From contig JAQBPN010000093.1 of the NCBI GenBank assembly GCA_028287505.1, positions 28,507 through 92,506 on the forward strand: DNA of 64,000 bases, written 5' to 3'. Both the position numbers and the translations under genes were made by a program. Position 1 is the first letter of the stretch; the number at the start of each line of letters is the position of its first letter. The notes below the pieces were generated by a model. The model saw only the letters and a program-made list of their open reading frames with translations, was not told the DNA's origin and searched no databases. The DNA is from Fibrobacterota bacterium. GTDB lineage: Bacteria > Fibrobacterota > Fibrobacteria > UBA11236. Positions 1 to 8,773 of the stretch are shown here, piece after piece.

Positions 1-1217
1 TCCCGCCCAACCGCTCGGCCATGCTGCGCGTGATGGAAATGCACGCTTCCGCGGCGCGCTCGCTGGAGGCCACGGGAGTGCCCCGGGATCTGTCCCTGGC
101 GGCGGGCCGGTCCTGGGAAGAGGCCGTATCCCTCGGGAAAGCCCACGGCTATCGTAACGCACAAGTTACCGTGCTTGCGCCCACAGGAACCATCGCCTTC
201 ATGATGGACTGCGACACCACCGGCGTGGAGCCGGACATCGCCCTGGTCAAGTTCAAGCGCTTGGTGGGCGGCGGGATGATGAAGATCGTGAACCGTTCCG
301 TCCCGGAAGCTTTGCGGCGCCTGGGGTATGGCGAGGCCGAGATTTCGGAGATGATCGCGTACCTGGAAAGGAACGGCTCCCTGGAAGGGGCGCCGCATAT
401 CCGGGAGGCGCATCTTTCCGTGTTCGATTGCGCCTTCACGGCCCAGGGCGGCACCCGTTCCATCCAACCCATGGGCCACCTGCGCATGATGGCGGCGGTG
501 CAGCCCTTCCTTTCCGGAGCCATATCCAAGACCGTGAACCTGCCCCAGGAAGCCACCGCCGAGGCGATCCGGGAGGTTTTCACCGAGGCCTGGAAGCTGG
601 GGCTGAAGTCCGTGGCTGTCTACCGCGACGGATCCAAACGCACCCAGCCGCTTTCCGTTTCGCCGGCTGCCAGGGAAGCCAAGCCCGCGCGCCGCCGCCT
701 GCCGGATGAACGCGAGGCCATCACCCACAAGTTCAGCATCGCCGGTCATGAAGGCTACGTGACGGTGGGCAAGTACGAAGACGGAAGCCCCGGCGAACTG
801 TTCGTGGTCATGTCGAAGGAAGGCTCGGTGGTATCCGGCCTGCTGGACAGTTTCGCCACCGCGGTCTCCCTGGCCCTGCAATACGGCGTGCCCCTGAAGG
901 TGTTGATCGACAAATTCAGCCACAGCCGCTATGAGCCGTCCGGATTCACCAACAATCCCCAGATCCGCATGGCCAAATCCATCACCGATTACATCTTCCG
1001 CTGGCTGGCCCTCAAGTTCATGCCCACGGAGGAGGGCCTGGCGGCGGTAGGGGATGGGGAAGACGCCATCTTGTCGGCGGGAAACCTTGCTCCCGGGTCC
1101 TTGCCGGCTCCGGTGGAGATGGATGCGCCCCCCTGCCCGGATTGCGGATCCATGATGATTCGGGCGGGCACCTGTTTCCGTTGCGGCAATTGCGGCGGCA
1201 CCAGCGGCTGCTCGTAG
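1..1217 (+). CDS. nrdJ: Vitamin B12-dependent ribonucleotide reductase (class II), C-terminal part
   Basis: Reduces ribonucleotides to deoxyribonucleotides with adenosylcobalamin. The gene is cut by the window start; about 404 C-terminal residues are visible, reading from base 3. Seen: the conserved stretch around [21 protein letters not shown], the VNLPQEAT segment, and the [13 protein letters not shown] block typical of NrdJ barrels. The end carries a Cys-rich zinc ribbon (CPDC, then CFRCGNCGG), which class II enzymes use to pass electrons to the active site. The family is normally 750-950 residues, so roughly half is missing upstream. There is no terminator-like hairpin before the next gene. 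Identification is by family knowledge and is firm; the cofactor class follows from the family, not from direct evidence here. Confidence 0.95.
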   Translation, partial: PPNRSAMLRVMEMHASAARSLEATGVPRDLSLAAGRSWEEAVSLGKAHGYRNAQVTVLAPTGTIAFMMDCDTTGVEPDIALVKFKRLVGGGMMKIVNRSVPEALRRLGYGEAEISEMIAYLERNGSLEGAPHIREAHLSVFDCAFTAQGGTRSIQPMGHLRMMAAVQPFLSGAISKTVNLPQEATAEAIREVFTEAWKLGLKSVAVYRDGSKRTQPLSVSPAAREAKPARRRLPDEREAITHKFSIAGHEGYVTVGKYEDGSPGELFVVMSKEGSVVSGLLDSFATAVSLALQYGVPLKVLIDKFSHSRYEPSGFTNNPQIRMAKSITDYIFRWLALKFMPTEEGLAAVGDGEDAILSAGNLAPGSLPAPVEMDAPPCPDCGSMMIRAGTCFRCGNCGGTSGCS

Positions 1218-1285
1218 GAGGCTTCCCCGGAAAAGTCCCACTTTTACTTATTCATTCCGCCGTTATGATTTTAACTTCTACCTCC

Positions 1286-3349
1286 ATGTCCCATACCAAC
1301 CGGCTCGCGCACGAATCCAGTCCCTATCTGTTGCAGCATGCGCACAATCCGGTGGATTGGTATGCCTGGGGCGACGAGGCCCTGGACCGGGCCAAGCGGG
1401 AGAACAAACTCCTCCTCATCAGCATCGGCTATTCCGCATGCCATTGGTGCCACGTCATGGAGCGCGAGTCCTTCGAAAGCGAAGAGACCGCCGCCATCAT
1501 GAACGAACTCTTCGTCTGCATCAAGGTGGATCGGGAAGAGCGCCCGGACGTGGACCAGGTCTACATGAACGCAGTTCAGCTCATCAGCGGGCACGGGGGC
1601 TGGCCGTTGAATTGTTTCGCGCTGCCGGATGGGCGGCCCGTTTACGGCGGCACTTATTATCGCCCCGAACAATGGCGCGAGATCCTGCGCAGCCTGGCCG
1701 ATCTGCACGCCAAGGAACCGGAAAAGGTGCTCCGCTATGCCGAACAGCTGACCAAGGGCGTGCGCCAGAGCGAATGGGTGGAAGCGGCGCCCGACTCCGC
1801 TTCTTTCACCCTGGCCGAGTTGGAGGCCATCTACAAACCCTGGCAGGCGCACTTCGACCGGAGCGAGGGGGGCATGAATCGGGCGCCCAAATTCCCCTTG
1901 CCCAACAATTACCAATTCATGTTGCGGTATTGGAAGGCCAGCGGCGACGCGACCGCGCTGGATCAGGTGCGGCTCACCCTGGACAAGATGGCGTTCGGCG
2001 GCATCTATGATCAGGTGGGCGGAGGGTTCGCGCGCTATTCGACCGACAGCCTTTGGAAGGTGCCGCATTTCGAAAAGATGCTGTACGACAACGGCCAACT
2101 GCTGGAACTGTACGCGGAGGCCTACCAGGCCACGGGCGATCCCCTGTATGCGCAGGTGGTGCGCGAGACCGCCGGATTCGTAGCCAGGGAATTGACCTCT
2201 CCGGAAGGGGCGTTCTATTCCGCCCTGGACGCGGACAGCGAAGGAGAAGAGGGCAAGTATTACGTTTGGAGCAAAGAGGAATTGGAGTCCATCCTTGGGG
2301 ACGGCTTCCCCTTGTTCCGCGATGCCTACAACATCAATTCCATCGGGTTCTGGGAAGAGGGCAATTACATCCCCTTGCGCAAACGCAGGGATGCCGAGCT
2401 CGCCGCCGATCACGGCATGGGCGAAGCGGAGTTGCGTTCCCGCTTGGAGGCGGCCAAAGCGATGCTGCTGCCGATCCGGGAAAAGCGGATCCATCCCGGC
2501 CTGGACGACAAGACCCTGATCTCCTGGAACGCCTTGATGGCCAAAGGCTACGTGGCGGCCTACCGGGCCCTGGGTGACCCGGCTTATCTGGACGCCGCTG
2601 TGCGCAATCTGGGATTCCTGTTGGCCGCCGGCCGCCGGCCCGACGGCGGTCTCTTCCGCACCTACAAGGCTGGACCTGGCGACCAGAGCGACCACGGCGA
2701 TCGCTTCGATCGCCGTGGTCGCTTTTCCATCAACGGCTTTTTGGAGGATTATGCCTTCATGGCGGAAGCCCTGGCCGCGTTGTACCAGGCCACTTTCCAG
2801 GAGCGGTGGCTGTCGGCCGCCAGGGAGTTGATCGAGTACGCCATCGCGCATTTCCGCGATCCCGTCTCCGGTCTGTTCTACTTCACTTCCGATCTGGACA
2901 AGCCCCTGGTGGCGCGCAAAATGGAAATCATGGACAACGTGACGCCGGCTTCCAATTCCAGCATGGCCAAGGCCCTGTTCGCCGTCGGCACCTGCTTCGG
3001 CGAGCAAAGCTGGTTGGATATGGCCGCCGCCATGTTGAACCAGGTGAAAGAGGAAATGCCCGCCTACGCTTCCGGCTACTCCAACTGGGGCATGCTCGCG
3101 CTCAACCTGGCCGCGCCCTTCCACGAAGTGGTCATCACCGGCCCGGACGCGGAAGCCAGGCGCAGGGAGATCGCCGGCCACTACCTGCCCAACACCCTGA
3201 TGGCCGGTTCCGCGTCTCCCGGCTCCCTGCCTCTGCTTGCGGACCGTTTCGCCGCGGATCGCACCGCCATCTACGTTTGCCGCGACCGCACCTGCAAGCT
3301 TCCCGTGGCCACTGCCGCCGAAGCCCTGGCCCTGCTGCAAGCCGGTTGA
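1286..3349 (+). CDS. YyaL/DUF255 family thioredoxin-domain protein (SSP411-like)
   Basis: About 687 residues. The N-terminal DUF255 domain is thioredoxin-like, with the family signature [18 protein letters not shown] followed by a CxxC pair at C52 and C55 (ACHWCHVM). The rest resembles the alpha/alpha toroid of N-acylglucosamine epimerases. Cellular role is not well established for the family. ATG 1286 was chosen because the homologous N-terminus begins just before SNRL/TNRL; ATG 1265 is an in-frame alternative, and neither has a clear ribosome binding site. Odd feature: around residues 465-485 the usual short link before GFLEDYA is expanded by roughly 15-18 residues encoded by a perfect hairpin (2687-2723). 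It is followed by a DUF167 gene with a 4-base gap to its likely TTG start. Confidence 0.93.
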   Translation: MSHTNRLAHESSPYLLQHAHNPVDWYAWGDEALDRAKRENKLLLISIGYSACHWCHVMERESFESEETAAIMNELFVCIKVDREERPDVDQVYMNAVQLISGHGGWPLNCFALPDGRPVYGGTYYRPEQWREILRSLADLHAKEPEKVLRYAEQLTKGVRQSEWVEAAPDSASFTLAELEAIYKPWQAHFDRSEGGMNRAPKFPLPNNYQFMLRYWKASGDATALDQVRLTLDKMAFGGIYDQVGGGFARYSTDSLWKVPHFEKMLYDNGQLLELYAEAYQATGDPLYAQVVRETAGFVARELTSPEGAFYSALDADSEGEEGKYYVWSKEELESILGDGFPLFRDAYNINSIGFWEEGNYIPLRKRRDAELAADHGMGEAELRSRLEAAKAMLLPIREKRIHPGLDDKTLISWNALMAKGYVAAYRALGDPAYLDAAVRNLGFLLAAGRRPDGGLFRTYKAGPGDQSDHGDRFDRRGRFSINGFLEDYAFMAEALAALYQATFQERWLSAARELIEYAIAHFRDPVSGLFYFTSDLDKPLVARKMEIMDNVTPASNSSMAKALFAVGTCFGEQSWLDMAAAMLNQVKEEMPAYASGYSNWGMLALNLAAPFHEVVITGPDAEARRREIAGHYLPNTLMAGSASPGSLPLLADRFAADRTAIYVCRDRTCKLPVATAAEALALLQAG
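2687..2723. repeat. Perfect 17-bp inverted repeat inside a coding region
   Basis: The arm AGCGACCACGGCGATCG at 2687-2703 pairs perfectly with 2707-2723 across a 3-base loop, and the second arm runs directly into TTTT. It is translated in frame within the YyaL-like gene, in a place where relatives have a short linker. It looks like an inserted palindromic element, or an intragenic terminator-like hairpin. Confidence 0.85.
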
Positions 3350-3353
3350 TCCC

Positions 3354-3680
3354 TTGGGCGCGCCCTCCAAAGAGGATCTCGCCACCCTGGATCTGCGCTC
3401 CGGCGACGGGTTCACCCTGCTCCGCGTCAAAGTGACCCCCAAAGCCTCCCGCAATGAAATCACCGGGGTGGCCGACGGGGTATTGCGGATCCGGATCCAG
3501 GCGCCACCCGTGGACGGAGCCGCCAACGACAAGGCCCGGGACTTCCTGGCCGGGGTGCTTGGACGGCCCCGCAGCGCGCTCCGCCTGGAAAAAGGCCAAA
3601 CCTCCCGGGAGAAGACCTTCCGGATAGAGGGAATGGATCCGCAGTTGCTCCGCGACCGCCTGGCCGCCCCGGCCCCGTAA
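3354..3680 (+). CDS. DUF167 (YggU) family protein
   Basis: Small protein of about 108 residues. Visible family core: VKVTPKASRNEITG, then IQAPPVDGAANDKARDFLA, and the GRPRSALRLEKGQTSREKTFRI end, all typical of the DUF167/YggU fold. The family's biochemical role is unknown. No ATG lies near the domain start; a TTG at 3354, four bases after the previous stop, gives the usual family length of about 100 residues, while the longer open frame from 3237 overlaps the YyaL gene heavily. Probably co-transcribed with the upstream gene. Confidence 0.85.
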   Translation: MGAPSKEDLATLDLRSGDGFTLLRVKVTPKASRNEITGVADGVLRIRIQAPPVDGAANDKARDFLAGVLGRPRSALRLEKGQTSREKTFRIEGMDPQLLRDRLAAPAP

Positions 3681-3898
3681 GGCTGTCCGCTTAAGTCCTT
3701 GATCTACCTGGAAATGCTTGGCGTCGTCGCGGGTTTCCCTTATCGGGAAGCGCGCGGGTATCCGCCGGATACCGTAACACGCAGGGGAAGCGCGCCGGCC
3801 GGTTCCGCGCGCGAATTAATCCCATGAAATTCAATGTCTTAGCCCATGTAGGCGATGTATGCGCGGTCGAAAACCCGATCGCTTACGGGTCAATGTCC

Positions 3899-3934
3899 AC
3901 GGGGCCTGCAGGGGACGTTCCCTGCAAGCCCCGT
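3899..3934. repeat. Strong intergenic hairpin
   Basis: ACGGGGC at 3899-3905 pairs with GCCCCGT at 3928-3934, and TGCAGGG pairs with CCCTGCA inside it, with one mismatch between the two blocks and a short loop. No T-run follows, so it is not a standard intrinsic terminator on the + strand. It lies roughly 110 bases upstream of the HU -10 box. Confidence 0.75.
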
Positions 3935-4023
3935 CCCGCCGATGTTGCAGGGTGAAAGCTCCGGAGACCCTATGCCCCTAGGCTTGCAGCGTATCGCTTC
4001 GCGAGATATTTCATTTAGCGCTT

Positions 4024-4052
4024 TTCTTTTCGCGGCTTTGGAGGTATATAAT
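4024..4052 (+). promoter_or_regulatory. Candidate sigma-70 promoter of the HU gene
   Basis: A perfect TATAAT -10 box at 4047-4052, 75 bases before the HU start. The -35 position at 17-bp spacing holds only TTCTTT (4024-4029), a weak match. The predicted transcript starts just before an inverted repeat (GAGATCGG at 4059, CCGATCTC ending at 4099). Confidence 0.5.
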
Positions 4053-4058
4053 GGGACC

Positions 4059-4099
4059 GAGATCGGATTTCCGGTTTCGCGAGATCGAAAACCGATCTC
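4059..4099 (+). promoter_or_regulatory. Inverted repeat in the HU 5' leader
   Basis: GAGATCGG (4059-4066) and CCGATCTC (4092-4099) are perfect complements separated by 25 bases, and lie between the predicted promoter and the ribosome binding site. It could form a leader stem or be a protein-binding site for autoregulation; function is inferred only from position. Confidence 0.45.
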
Positions 4100-4126
4100 C
4101 AGATCCAACCATTGAAAGGAAAGCGC

Positions 4127-4423
4127 ATGAACAAGCAAGAATTAGTGCAGGCTGTGCTGGAAGACAACAAGAGCGGCATCGAGACCAAGGCCGCCGCCGA
4201 ACGCGCCGTCAACGCCGTATTGGGCGCCATCGAAACCGGAATCAAGAAGGACTCGGTTGTCCAGCTCATCGGCTTCGGCACTTTTTCCGTGAAGACTCGC
4301 GCCGCCCGCAAAGGCCGCAATCCCTCCACCGGCGCCGAGATCAAGATCAAGGCTTCCAAGACCGTGGGATTCAAGGCCGGCGTGGCCCTGAAGGAAACCG
4401 CCAAGAAGGCCAAAGCGAAGTAA
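4127..4423 (+). CDS. hup: DNA-binding protein HU
   Basis: A 98-residue histone-like protein that bends and compacts DNA. Seen: MNKQELVQAV start typical of HU, the GFGTFSVK turn, and the beta-arm GRNPSTGAEIKIKA that enters the minor groove. It ends in a short Lys/Ala-rich tail (AKKAKAK). Start chosen at ATG 4127 because AAAGGAAA lies 7-9 bases upstream and the N-terminus then matches the family. It is a single-gene unit with its own promoter and an intrinsic terminator at 4471. Confidence 0.97.
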   Translation: MNKQELVQAVLEDNKSGIETKAAAERAVNAVLGAIETGIKKDSVVQLIGFGTFSVKTRAARKGRNPSTGAEIKIKASKTVGFKAGVALKETAKKAKAK

Positions 4424-4470
4424 TTTTCGCATAGCCCGGGAGCGGACCTCCGGGTCCTCTCCGGCACAAA

Positions 4471-4500
4471 AGAGGCGGTCCTGCGGGCCGTCTCTTTTTG
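4471..4500 (+). terminator. Intrinsic terminator after HU
   Basis: A stem with arms AGAGGCGGTCC and GGGCCGTCTCT and a short loop is followed by TTTTTG. It lies 48 bases after the HU stop and before mqnA. Confidence 0.85.
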
Positions 4501-4535
4501 TTTCCAGGCGCGGCCAATCCTGTTAATTTGGAAGC

Positions 4536-5375
4536 ATGAATCCCGCTCCCCTGCAAAACCCCTTGATAGTCGGCCGCCTGCCCTTTCTCGTCTGCGCCCC
4601 ATTCTTTCATTCCAGCCTGCGCGGTGCGGATGGCATCCGTTTCGTGGACGGCGTGCCCAGTTTTCTCAACGGAGAACTCCAGGCCGGCCGCGCCGATTGC
4701 GCGCCCTCCTCCAGCTTTGAATACGGCCTGCACTACCGCGACTACAAGCTGTTTCCGGGCATCTCCACCTCCAGTACCATGGAGATGAAATCCGTGCTCT
4801 TCCTGTCCCAGGTCCCCTGGGAGGATCTGGAGGGCGCCCCGGTGGGGCTCTCCTCCGATTCGGCCACCTCCAACGTCCTCTTCCGGATCCTATGCGGCCG
4901 CCGCTTCGGGGTGAAGCCGCGGGTGCTTCCCGGCACCGGGGAAAGCGCCGTGGTCGAAGCCGTGGGCCGCGTGTTCATCGGCGACCGGGCCTTGCGTGAA
5001 TCCCTTTCGGGAAAATGGAAGCACCGCTATGACCTCGCCGACGTCTGGGCCAGATGGCAGGAGCTGCCTTTCTCTTTCGGGCTGTGGATGGTGCGGCGGG
5101 AGGCGCTCGCGGAAAAGGCCGCTTTGGTGGCGAAGTTCCATCGCATCCTTCTGGATTCGCTGGCTTCCTTCCGGGCCGATATGGGGAAGGCCCTGGACGC
5201 GTGGACGGCCGTCTATCCTTCCGGCCTGCCGCGCCCCCTGATGCTGGGCTTCTACGAAACCGCCGATTACGGTTTCACGCCCAAGCACGCTCGATCGCTG
5301 GAGCTGTTCTACCGCTTGGCGGGCGAGGAAGGCTTCCTGGACGCGGCGCCCAAACTGGACTTCGTGGAAGTCTGA
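4536..5375 (+). CDS. mqnA: Chorismate dehydratase MqnA (futalosine menaquinone pathway)
   Basis: A 279-residue protein of the MqnA/periplasmic-binding-like fold. It dehydrates chorismate to 3-enolpyruvyl-benzoate, the first step of futalosine-dependent menaquinone synthesis. Family features seen: the start IVGRLPFLVCAPFF, the FLNGELQAGRADCAPSSSFEY block, ISTSSTMEMKSVLF, and the FGLWMVRREAL segment. The length matches the family. The gene stands alone in the window; no mqnB, C or D is nearby. Its last 67 bases overlap the 3' end of the convergent hydrolase gene. Confidence 0.9.
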   Translation: MNPAPLQNPLIVGRLPFLVCAPFFHSSLRGADGIRFVDGVPSFLNGELQAGRADCAPSSSFEYGLHYRDYKLFPGISTSSTMEMKSVLFLSQVPWEDLEGAPVGLSSDSATSNVLFRILCGRRFGVKPRVLPGTGESAVVEAVGRVFIGDRALRESLSGKWKHRYDLADVWARWQELPFSFGLWMVRREALAEKAALVAKFHRILLDSLASFRADMGKALDAWTAVYPSGLPRPLMLGFYETADYGFTPKHARSLELFYRLAGEEGFLDAAPKLDFVEV

Positions 5376-6025
5376 AAGCCCTCCACCGCGCGCATCACCA
5401 GTTCCCGCACTTCTTGGGGATGGGAAACCGTGATCAAATGGTTTTTCCCGGGTAGGAGGGTCAAAGTGGCCGGATCTCCCGCGGGCCGGATCAGCCAATC
5501 CCCGTCCGAGTGGATGTGGCGGAAATTCGCCGGCGGCTCGCATCCCGGCCATCCAAGGATCATCATGGGAAAAGTCTTCAGCAGCTTGGGCGGGAATTTG
5601 CCCATGATGTCCCCCAGCAGCGCCTGGCCTTCCGGGGAAAGCATGTTCTGCAAAGCCAGGATGCGCGGGATCATGGTGAAGATGATGCGGATGACGGGTT
5701 CCGGAACCCATCTCGCCAGGGGAGCCCACATCTTGAAGCGTTTCCGGATATGCCGGGGATGGGTGGTGGAGGCGATCAGGACCACACCGCTCACGTCCAC
5801 GGCTTTCGCCATTTCCAACGCCAGCATGCCCCCCAGGGAGACGCCGCCGATGACGTCCCCGGCCGCCAACCCGATTTCCGAGGCCATTCTCAGGGCATAT
5901 TGCCGCAGGGTCTCCCCCTTGAGGATGGGAATCAGGTCCAGGGTATGGTACGTCTCCCCGGGAAGATCCATGAAGTCGAAGGCGTGTTTGTCCAGAGCGA
6001 AGCCGGTGATGAGGAATACCCGCAT
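5309..6025 (-). CDS. Alpha/beta hydrolase
   Basis: A 238-residue protein with a nucleophile elbow GVSLGG (Ser63) and a likely catalytic His in the GKNHLITVSH segment near the end; the acid residue may be the Asp in HIHSDGDWLI. No signal peptide, so probably cytoplasmic; the substrate is unknown. It converges on mqnA and overlaps it by 67 bases, so the C-terminal tail is encoded antisense to the end of mqnA. There is no ribosome binding site before ATG 6025; a TATAAA box lies only 8 bases upstream of the start codon, which suggests a leaderless transcript. Confidence 0.8.
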   Translation of the reverse strand: MRVFLITGFALDKHAFDFMDLPGETYHTLDLIPILKGETLRQYALRMASEIGLAAGDVIGGVSLGGMLALEMAKAVDVSGVVLIASTTHPRHIRKRFKMWAPLARWVPEPVIRIIFTMIPRILALQNMLSPEGQALLGDIMGKFPPKLLKTFPMMILGWPGCEPPANFRHIHSDGDWLIRPAGDPATLTLLPGKNHLITVSHPQEVRELVMRAVEGFQTSTKSSLGAASRKPSSPAKR

Positions 6026-6033
6026 GCTTATAA

Positions 6034-6039
6034 TTTATA
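6034..6039 (-). promoter_or_regulatory. Possible -10 box for a leaderless hydrolase mRNA
   Basis: On the minus strand TATAAA ends 8 bases before ATG 6025, and no Shine-Dalgarno sequence lies between. A start 7 bases downstream would place the mRNA 5' end at or next to the ATG. No convincing -35 box was seen. Confidence 0.35.
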
Positions 6040-6078
6040 ACCTTTTTTAGCTACATTTACCGATGACCGGGGGTGAGC

Positions 6079-7677
6079 ATGCAATGCCGTGAATGTGGAG
6101 CTTCGATTGCCGCGGACATTTCGTTTTGTCCCACTTGCGGCACAAGGCAGGTGACGCCCGTTCAGGCGGCGCGGCTCAAGGATCCGGCCCAGGCCGGCCA
6201 GGCTCCGGCAATCCGTCCCCAGACCAAACCCTTGATATCCCAGGACCCGGCGCCCGCCAATGTCGGCGGATCGCCGCTTGCGGGACAGGGGGTCAAGACT
6301 CCCAAGTCCGCGCTGCCCCAAGCGGGGGAGACCTTCGCCAACCGGTACCGCGTGGAGAAATACCTGGGACTGGGCGCTCTCTGCAATTCCTACCTGTGCC
6401 GCGATCTGGGCGCCGGGAACCAGGAAGTCGTCCTCAAGGTCATGCACGCCCGCAAAGCCGCGGAGGCGGGTCTGGCGGACAGCTTTCTGTTCCTCGCCCA
6501 ATCCGTGGCCAAATACGATCACAAAGGCATCGCCAAGATCTACGACAGCGGCCGGCATGAAGGCGCGCCCTATTACACCATGGAATGGGTGGGAGGGGTT
6601 CCGCTCCGTCTTTGGCTGATGGAGCGCCTCAATTTCGAGAACCGGGTATTGCCCGGCCTCGGCATCATCAGTTCCCTGCTCGATACGTTCGAGGCCATCC
6701 ATGAACGCGGATGTTACGGGTGCGTCAAGCCCGAGAACGTTTTCATCACCCTCAACGGTCCCGTCATCACGGACTTCGGGGTGGTGGGGTTCCTGAGCCC
6801 GCAGGAGTTCGAATTCAATTCCTACGCGCGCCGTTACCTGCCCTATATGGCCCCGGAGCTCAGGCAGGATTGGAGCAATCTGCTTCCCCACAGCGACTAC
6901 TACTCCATCGGGGCCATTCTCTACGAAATCCTCGTCGGCCGCGCTCCCGCGCCGCAGTTGCGCCTGCCTAGCGAGCTCAGCCGCATTTTCGGCATCGAAG
7001 CCGATGAGATCATCCTGAAGTCCATGGCGTCCAGGCCTCTCGATCGCTTCGGTACCGTCGAGGCCTTCAAGAATGCGGTGGTGTCCCTGCAGTCCTCGCT
7101 GCTGAATGCCCGGCCCCAGGAGGAGATCCCTGGTCTGCCGCCGTCCCTGAATGCCACCATGGCCCCGCAGGCCCATTCCGCCCTGGAAGTCAGTTCCGAT
7201 ATGCAGACCATCCACAATCCGGACGAAGCCTTCTCCGTTTCGGATTTCTCCCGCGGAGTCACGCCTCCCCCTCAACCTCCCGGCGCCGATGCGCCGGCCG
7301 GCGGCGCCAACCCCTGGATCCGTGAGAACTCCCCCGGCCGCGATGAAGCCGAGAGCCCCGGCCAGGATGAGGGTGAAAAAACCCTTTCCGCATTCGCCCG
7401 TCTGGGCGATCGGATCGTGGAAGAGGCGCATGCCCAACGTCGTTTCGCCCATTCCGCCCCGATGATTCCGGGCCGCTCGGATGGGGAAGTCTCACCCAAC
7501 GCGGCGCCCGGCGCGGCCTGGGACGGCCCTCAGGGAGAAAGCGCTGTCCTGGCGGCGGTTGCGCCGGAAGAAGAAGCCTCGGAACCGGTCCCCGCATGGC
7601 TGTGGATTTCCCTGGCCCTGGCGGGATCCTGCATGGTCGTCCTTTCCGCCTATTTCGGCCTGCTCCACCCGAATTGA
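6079..7677 (+). CDS. Zinc-ribbon membrane-anchored pseudokinase
   Basis: About 532 residues. N-terminal zinc ribbon with C3, C6, C17 and C20; a protein-kinase-like domain about residues 88-345; a Pro/Ala-rich linker; and a C-terminal membrane segment near residues 505-528. The VVLKVM lysine and the DFG (VITDFGVVGF) are present. The HRD loop, however, reads YGCVKPENV, so the catalytic Asp position is Cys215, and the glycine loop (LGLGALCNS) is degenerate. It is therefore probably a catalytically dead, binding or scaffold kinase. ATG 6079 follows GGGGGTGAG; GTG 6073 is an alternative. The partner is unknown. It lies 53 bases from a divergent hydrolase and 23 bases before the Rieske gene. Confidence 0.85.
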   Translation: MQCRECGASIAADISFCPTCGTRQVTPVQAARLKDPAQAGQAPAIRPQTKPLISQDPAPANVGGSPLAGQGVKTPKSALPQAGETFANRYRVEKYLGLGALCNSYLCRDLGAGNQEVVLKVMHARKAAEAGLADSFLFLAQSVAKYDHKGIAKIYDSGRHEGAPYYTMEWVGGVPLRLWLMERLNFENRVLPGLGIISSLLDTFEAIHERGCYGCVKPENVFITLNGPVITDFGVVGFLSPQEFEFNSYARRYLPYMAPELRQDWSNLLPHSDYYSIGAILYEILVGRAPAPQLRLPSELSRIFGIEADEIILKSMASRPLDRFGTVEAFKNAVVSLQSSLLNARPQEEIPGLPPSLNATMAPQAHSALEVSSDMQTIHNPDEAFSVSDFSRGVTPPPQPPGADAPAGGANPWIRENSPGRDEAESPGQDEGEKTLSAFARLGDRIVEEAHAQRRFAHSAPMIPGRSDGEVSPNAAPGAAWDGPQGESAVLAAVAPEEEASEPVPAWLWISLALAGSCMVVLSAYFGLLHPN

Positions 7678-7700
7678 ACCGGGCGGCCTGAACACACCGC

Positions 7701-8039
7701 ATGGAAATCCGCATCGACGGGTCCGACGCAATGGCCCACGGGGAAACCCGAACCTTCGACTTCCCCCGTAATGGGCGTCCGGCCCAGGGATTCCTGATCC
7801 GGTACCATGCCGGTTTCCACGCCTATCTCAACCAATGTTGCCATTGGCCCGTGGCCTTGGATATGGGGGATGGCGATTTTTATTACGCCGCGGCCGATCG
7901 CATCATGTGCAAGACCCATGGGGCCGTCTACCAGCCGGATACCGGATACTGCGATTTCGGTCCCTGCGTCCGGTCCTCCCTGGATTCCTACCCGGTGCAG
8001 ATCCACTCCGGTTACGTAATCATTACCGTCCCGGATTGA
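7701..8039 (+). CDS. Rieske-type [2Fe-2S] protein
   Basis: A 112-residue single-domain protein. It has the two cluster-binding boxes of the Rieske fold: C46-C-H48 (CCHW) and C70-KT-H73 (CKTHGAVYQPDTG). No signal peptide or membrane segment, so a soluble electron-transfer or oxygenase-ferredoxin-like protein in the cytoplasm. Lone small Rieske proteins often serve as ferredoxins, but no partner oxygenase is adjacent. Ribosome binding site is weak. It sits between the pseudokinase and a YceI gene, in the same direction. Confidence 0.85.
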   Translation: MEIRIDGSDAMAHGETRTFDFPRNGRPAQGFLIRYHAGFHAYLNQCCHWPVALDMGDGDFYYAAADRIMCKTHGAVYQPDTGYCDFGPCVRSSLDSYPVQIHSGYVIITVPD

Positions 8040-8079
8040 CCGCTTGCCATCCGGCCGACGATAAGTTTGATTTCCGGGG

Positions 8080-8715
8080 ATGAGAAAGCCAATCCTGTCC
8101 GTCCTCTTCGCATTGTCGCTGGCGGTCCTTTCCGCTTCTGCCGGGGACGCTCCGGGCAAAGTGGCCCCAGCCGGGAAAGCCTCGGGTGCTGAAGCCCCAG
8201 GCGGGAAACCCGGCATGCGCGCCTATATCTGCGACTCCGCCCTTTCCACGATCACGTTCAAGGCCATCCACCCTTTCGCCACGGTCCATGGAGTGTCCCA
8301 CGCTCCCGCCTGCACAGTCTGGGTGAATCCGGATACCACGGAGTTCCTGGTTCATGCCAGCGCGCGGGCCCGCTCCTTCAAAACCGGAAACGGCTTGCGG
8401 GACTCCCACGCCATGAAGGCGGTGGAGGCGGACAAGTTCCCGTTGGTGACGTTCACCAGCAAAACGGTGAAGCCCAAGGACGGCAAGGTGGGGCCCTACT
8501 CCCTGGCGGGTGATCTGACTTTCCATGGGGAGACCCGCCCGATCGAGGCCGCGGCCAAACCGGAAATCAAGGACGGCAAGGCCGTGGTCCGCGGGTCGTT
8601 CCCCGTCAGCTTCAAGGAATACAAAGTGACGCCGCCCTCGCTTATGGGAGCCAAGGCCAGGGACACCCTCACCCTGTCCTTCGATCTGGTTTTCGATCTC
8701 TCCGGGGCCAAATAG
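8080..8715 (+). CDS. YceI-like periplasmic lipid-binding protein
   Basis: A 211-residue protein with a signal peptide (MRKPILSVLFALSLAVLSASAG) and a Gly/Ala-rich linker, then a YceI domain from about residue 45. Family motifs seen: STITFKAIHPFATVHG near the start, RDSHAMKAVEADKFPLVTFTS, and the GDLTFHGETRPI strand. YceI proteins are lipocalin-like barrels that bind isoprenoid-type lipids in the periplasm; a specific ligand cannot be read here. It follows the Rieske gene by 40 bases and may be co-transcribed with it. Confidence 0.9.
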   Translation: MRKPILSVLFALSLAVLSASAGDAPGKVAPAGKASGAEAPGGKPGMRAYICDSALSTITFKAIHPFATVHGVSHAPACTVWVNPDTTEFLVHASARARSFKTGNGLRDSHAMKAVEADKFPLVTFTSKTVKPKDGKVGPYSLAGDLTFHGETRPIEAAAKPEIKDGKAVVRGSFPVSFKEYKVTPPSLMGAKARDTLTLSFDLVFDLSGAK

Positions 8716-8773
8716 TTTTAACTTGATCCCGCCCCGTCGGGTAAAAGGCAAACACCACCAAGGAGCCTCCACC

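Larger units (their letters stand above)
3681..4126. other. Hairpin-rich 446-bp intergenic region upstream of HU
   Basis: No open reading frame here looks real. Seen: a perfect hairpin GGTATCC-GCC-GGATACC at 3757-3773; two copies of a GGGAAGCGCGC-like direct repeat (about 3745 and 3787); a long stem at 3899-3934; a consensus -10 box near 4047; and an 8-bp inverted repeat in the HU leader (4059-4066 with 4092-4099). No tRNA or known riboswitch was recognised. It may hold a small RNA, regulatory leader or degenerate repeat. Confidence 0.6.

Noticed and set aside
1271..3532. A 753-codon open frame on the minus strand
   Set aside because: It lies antisense to the YyaL gene, has the composition of a GC-rich shadow frame and no recognised domain.
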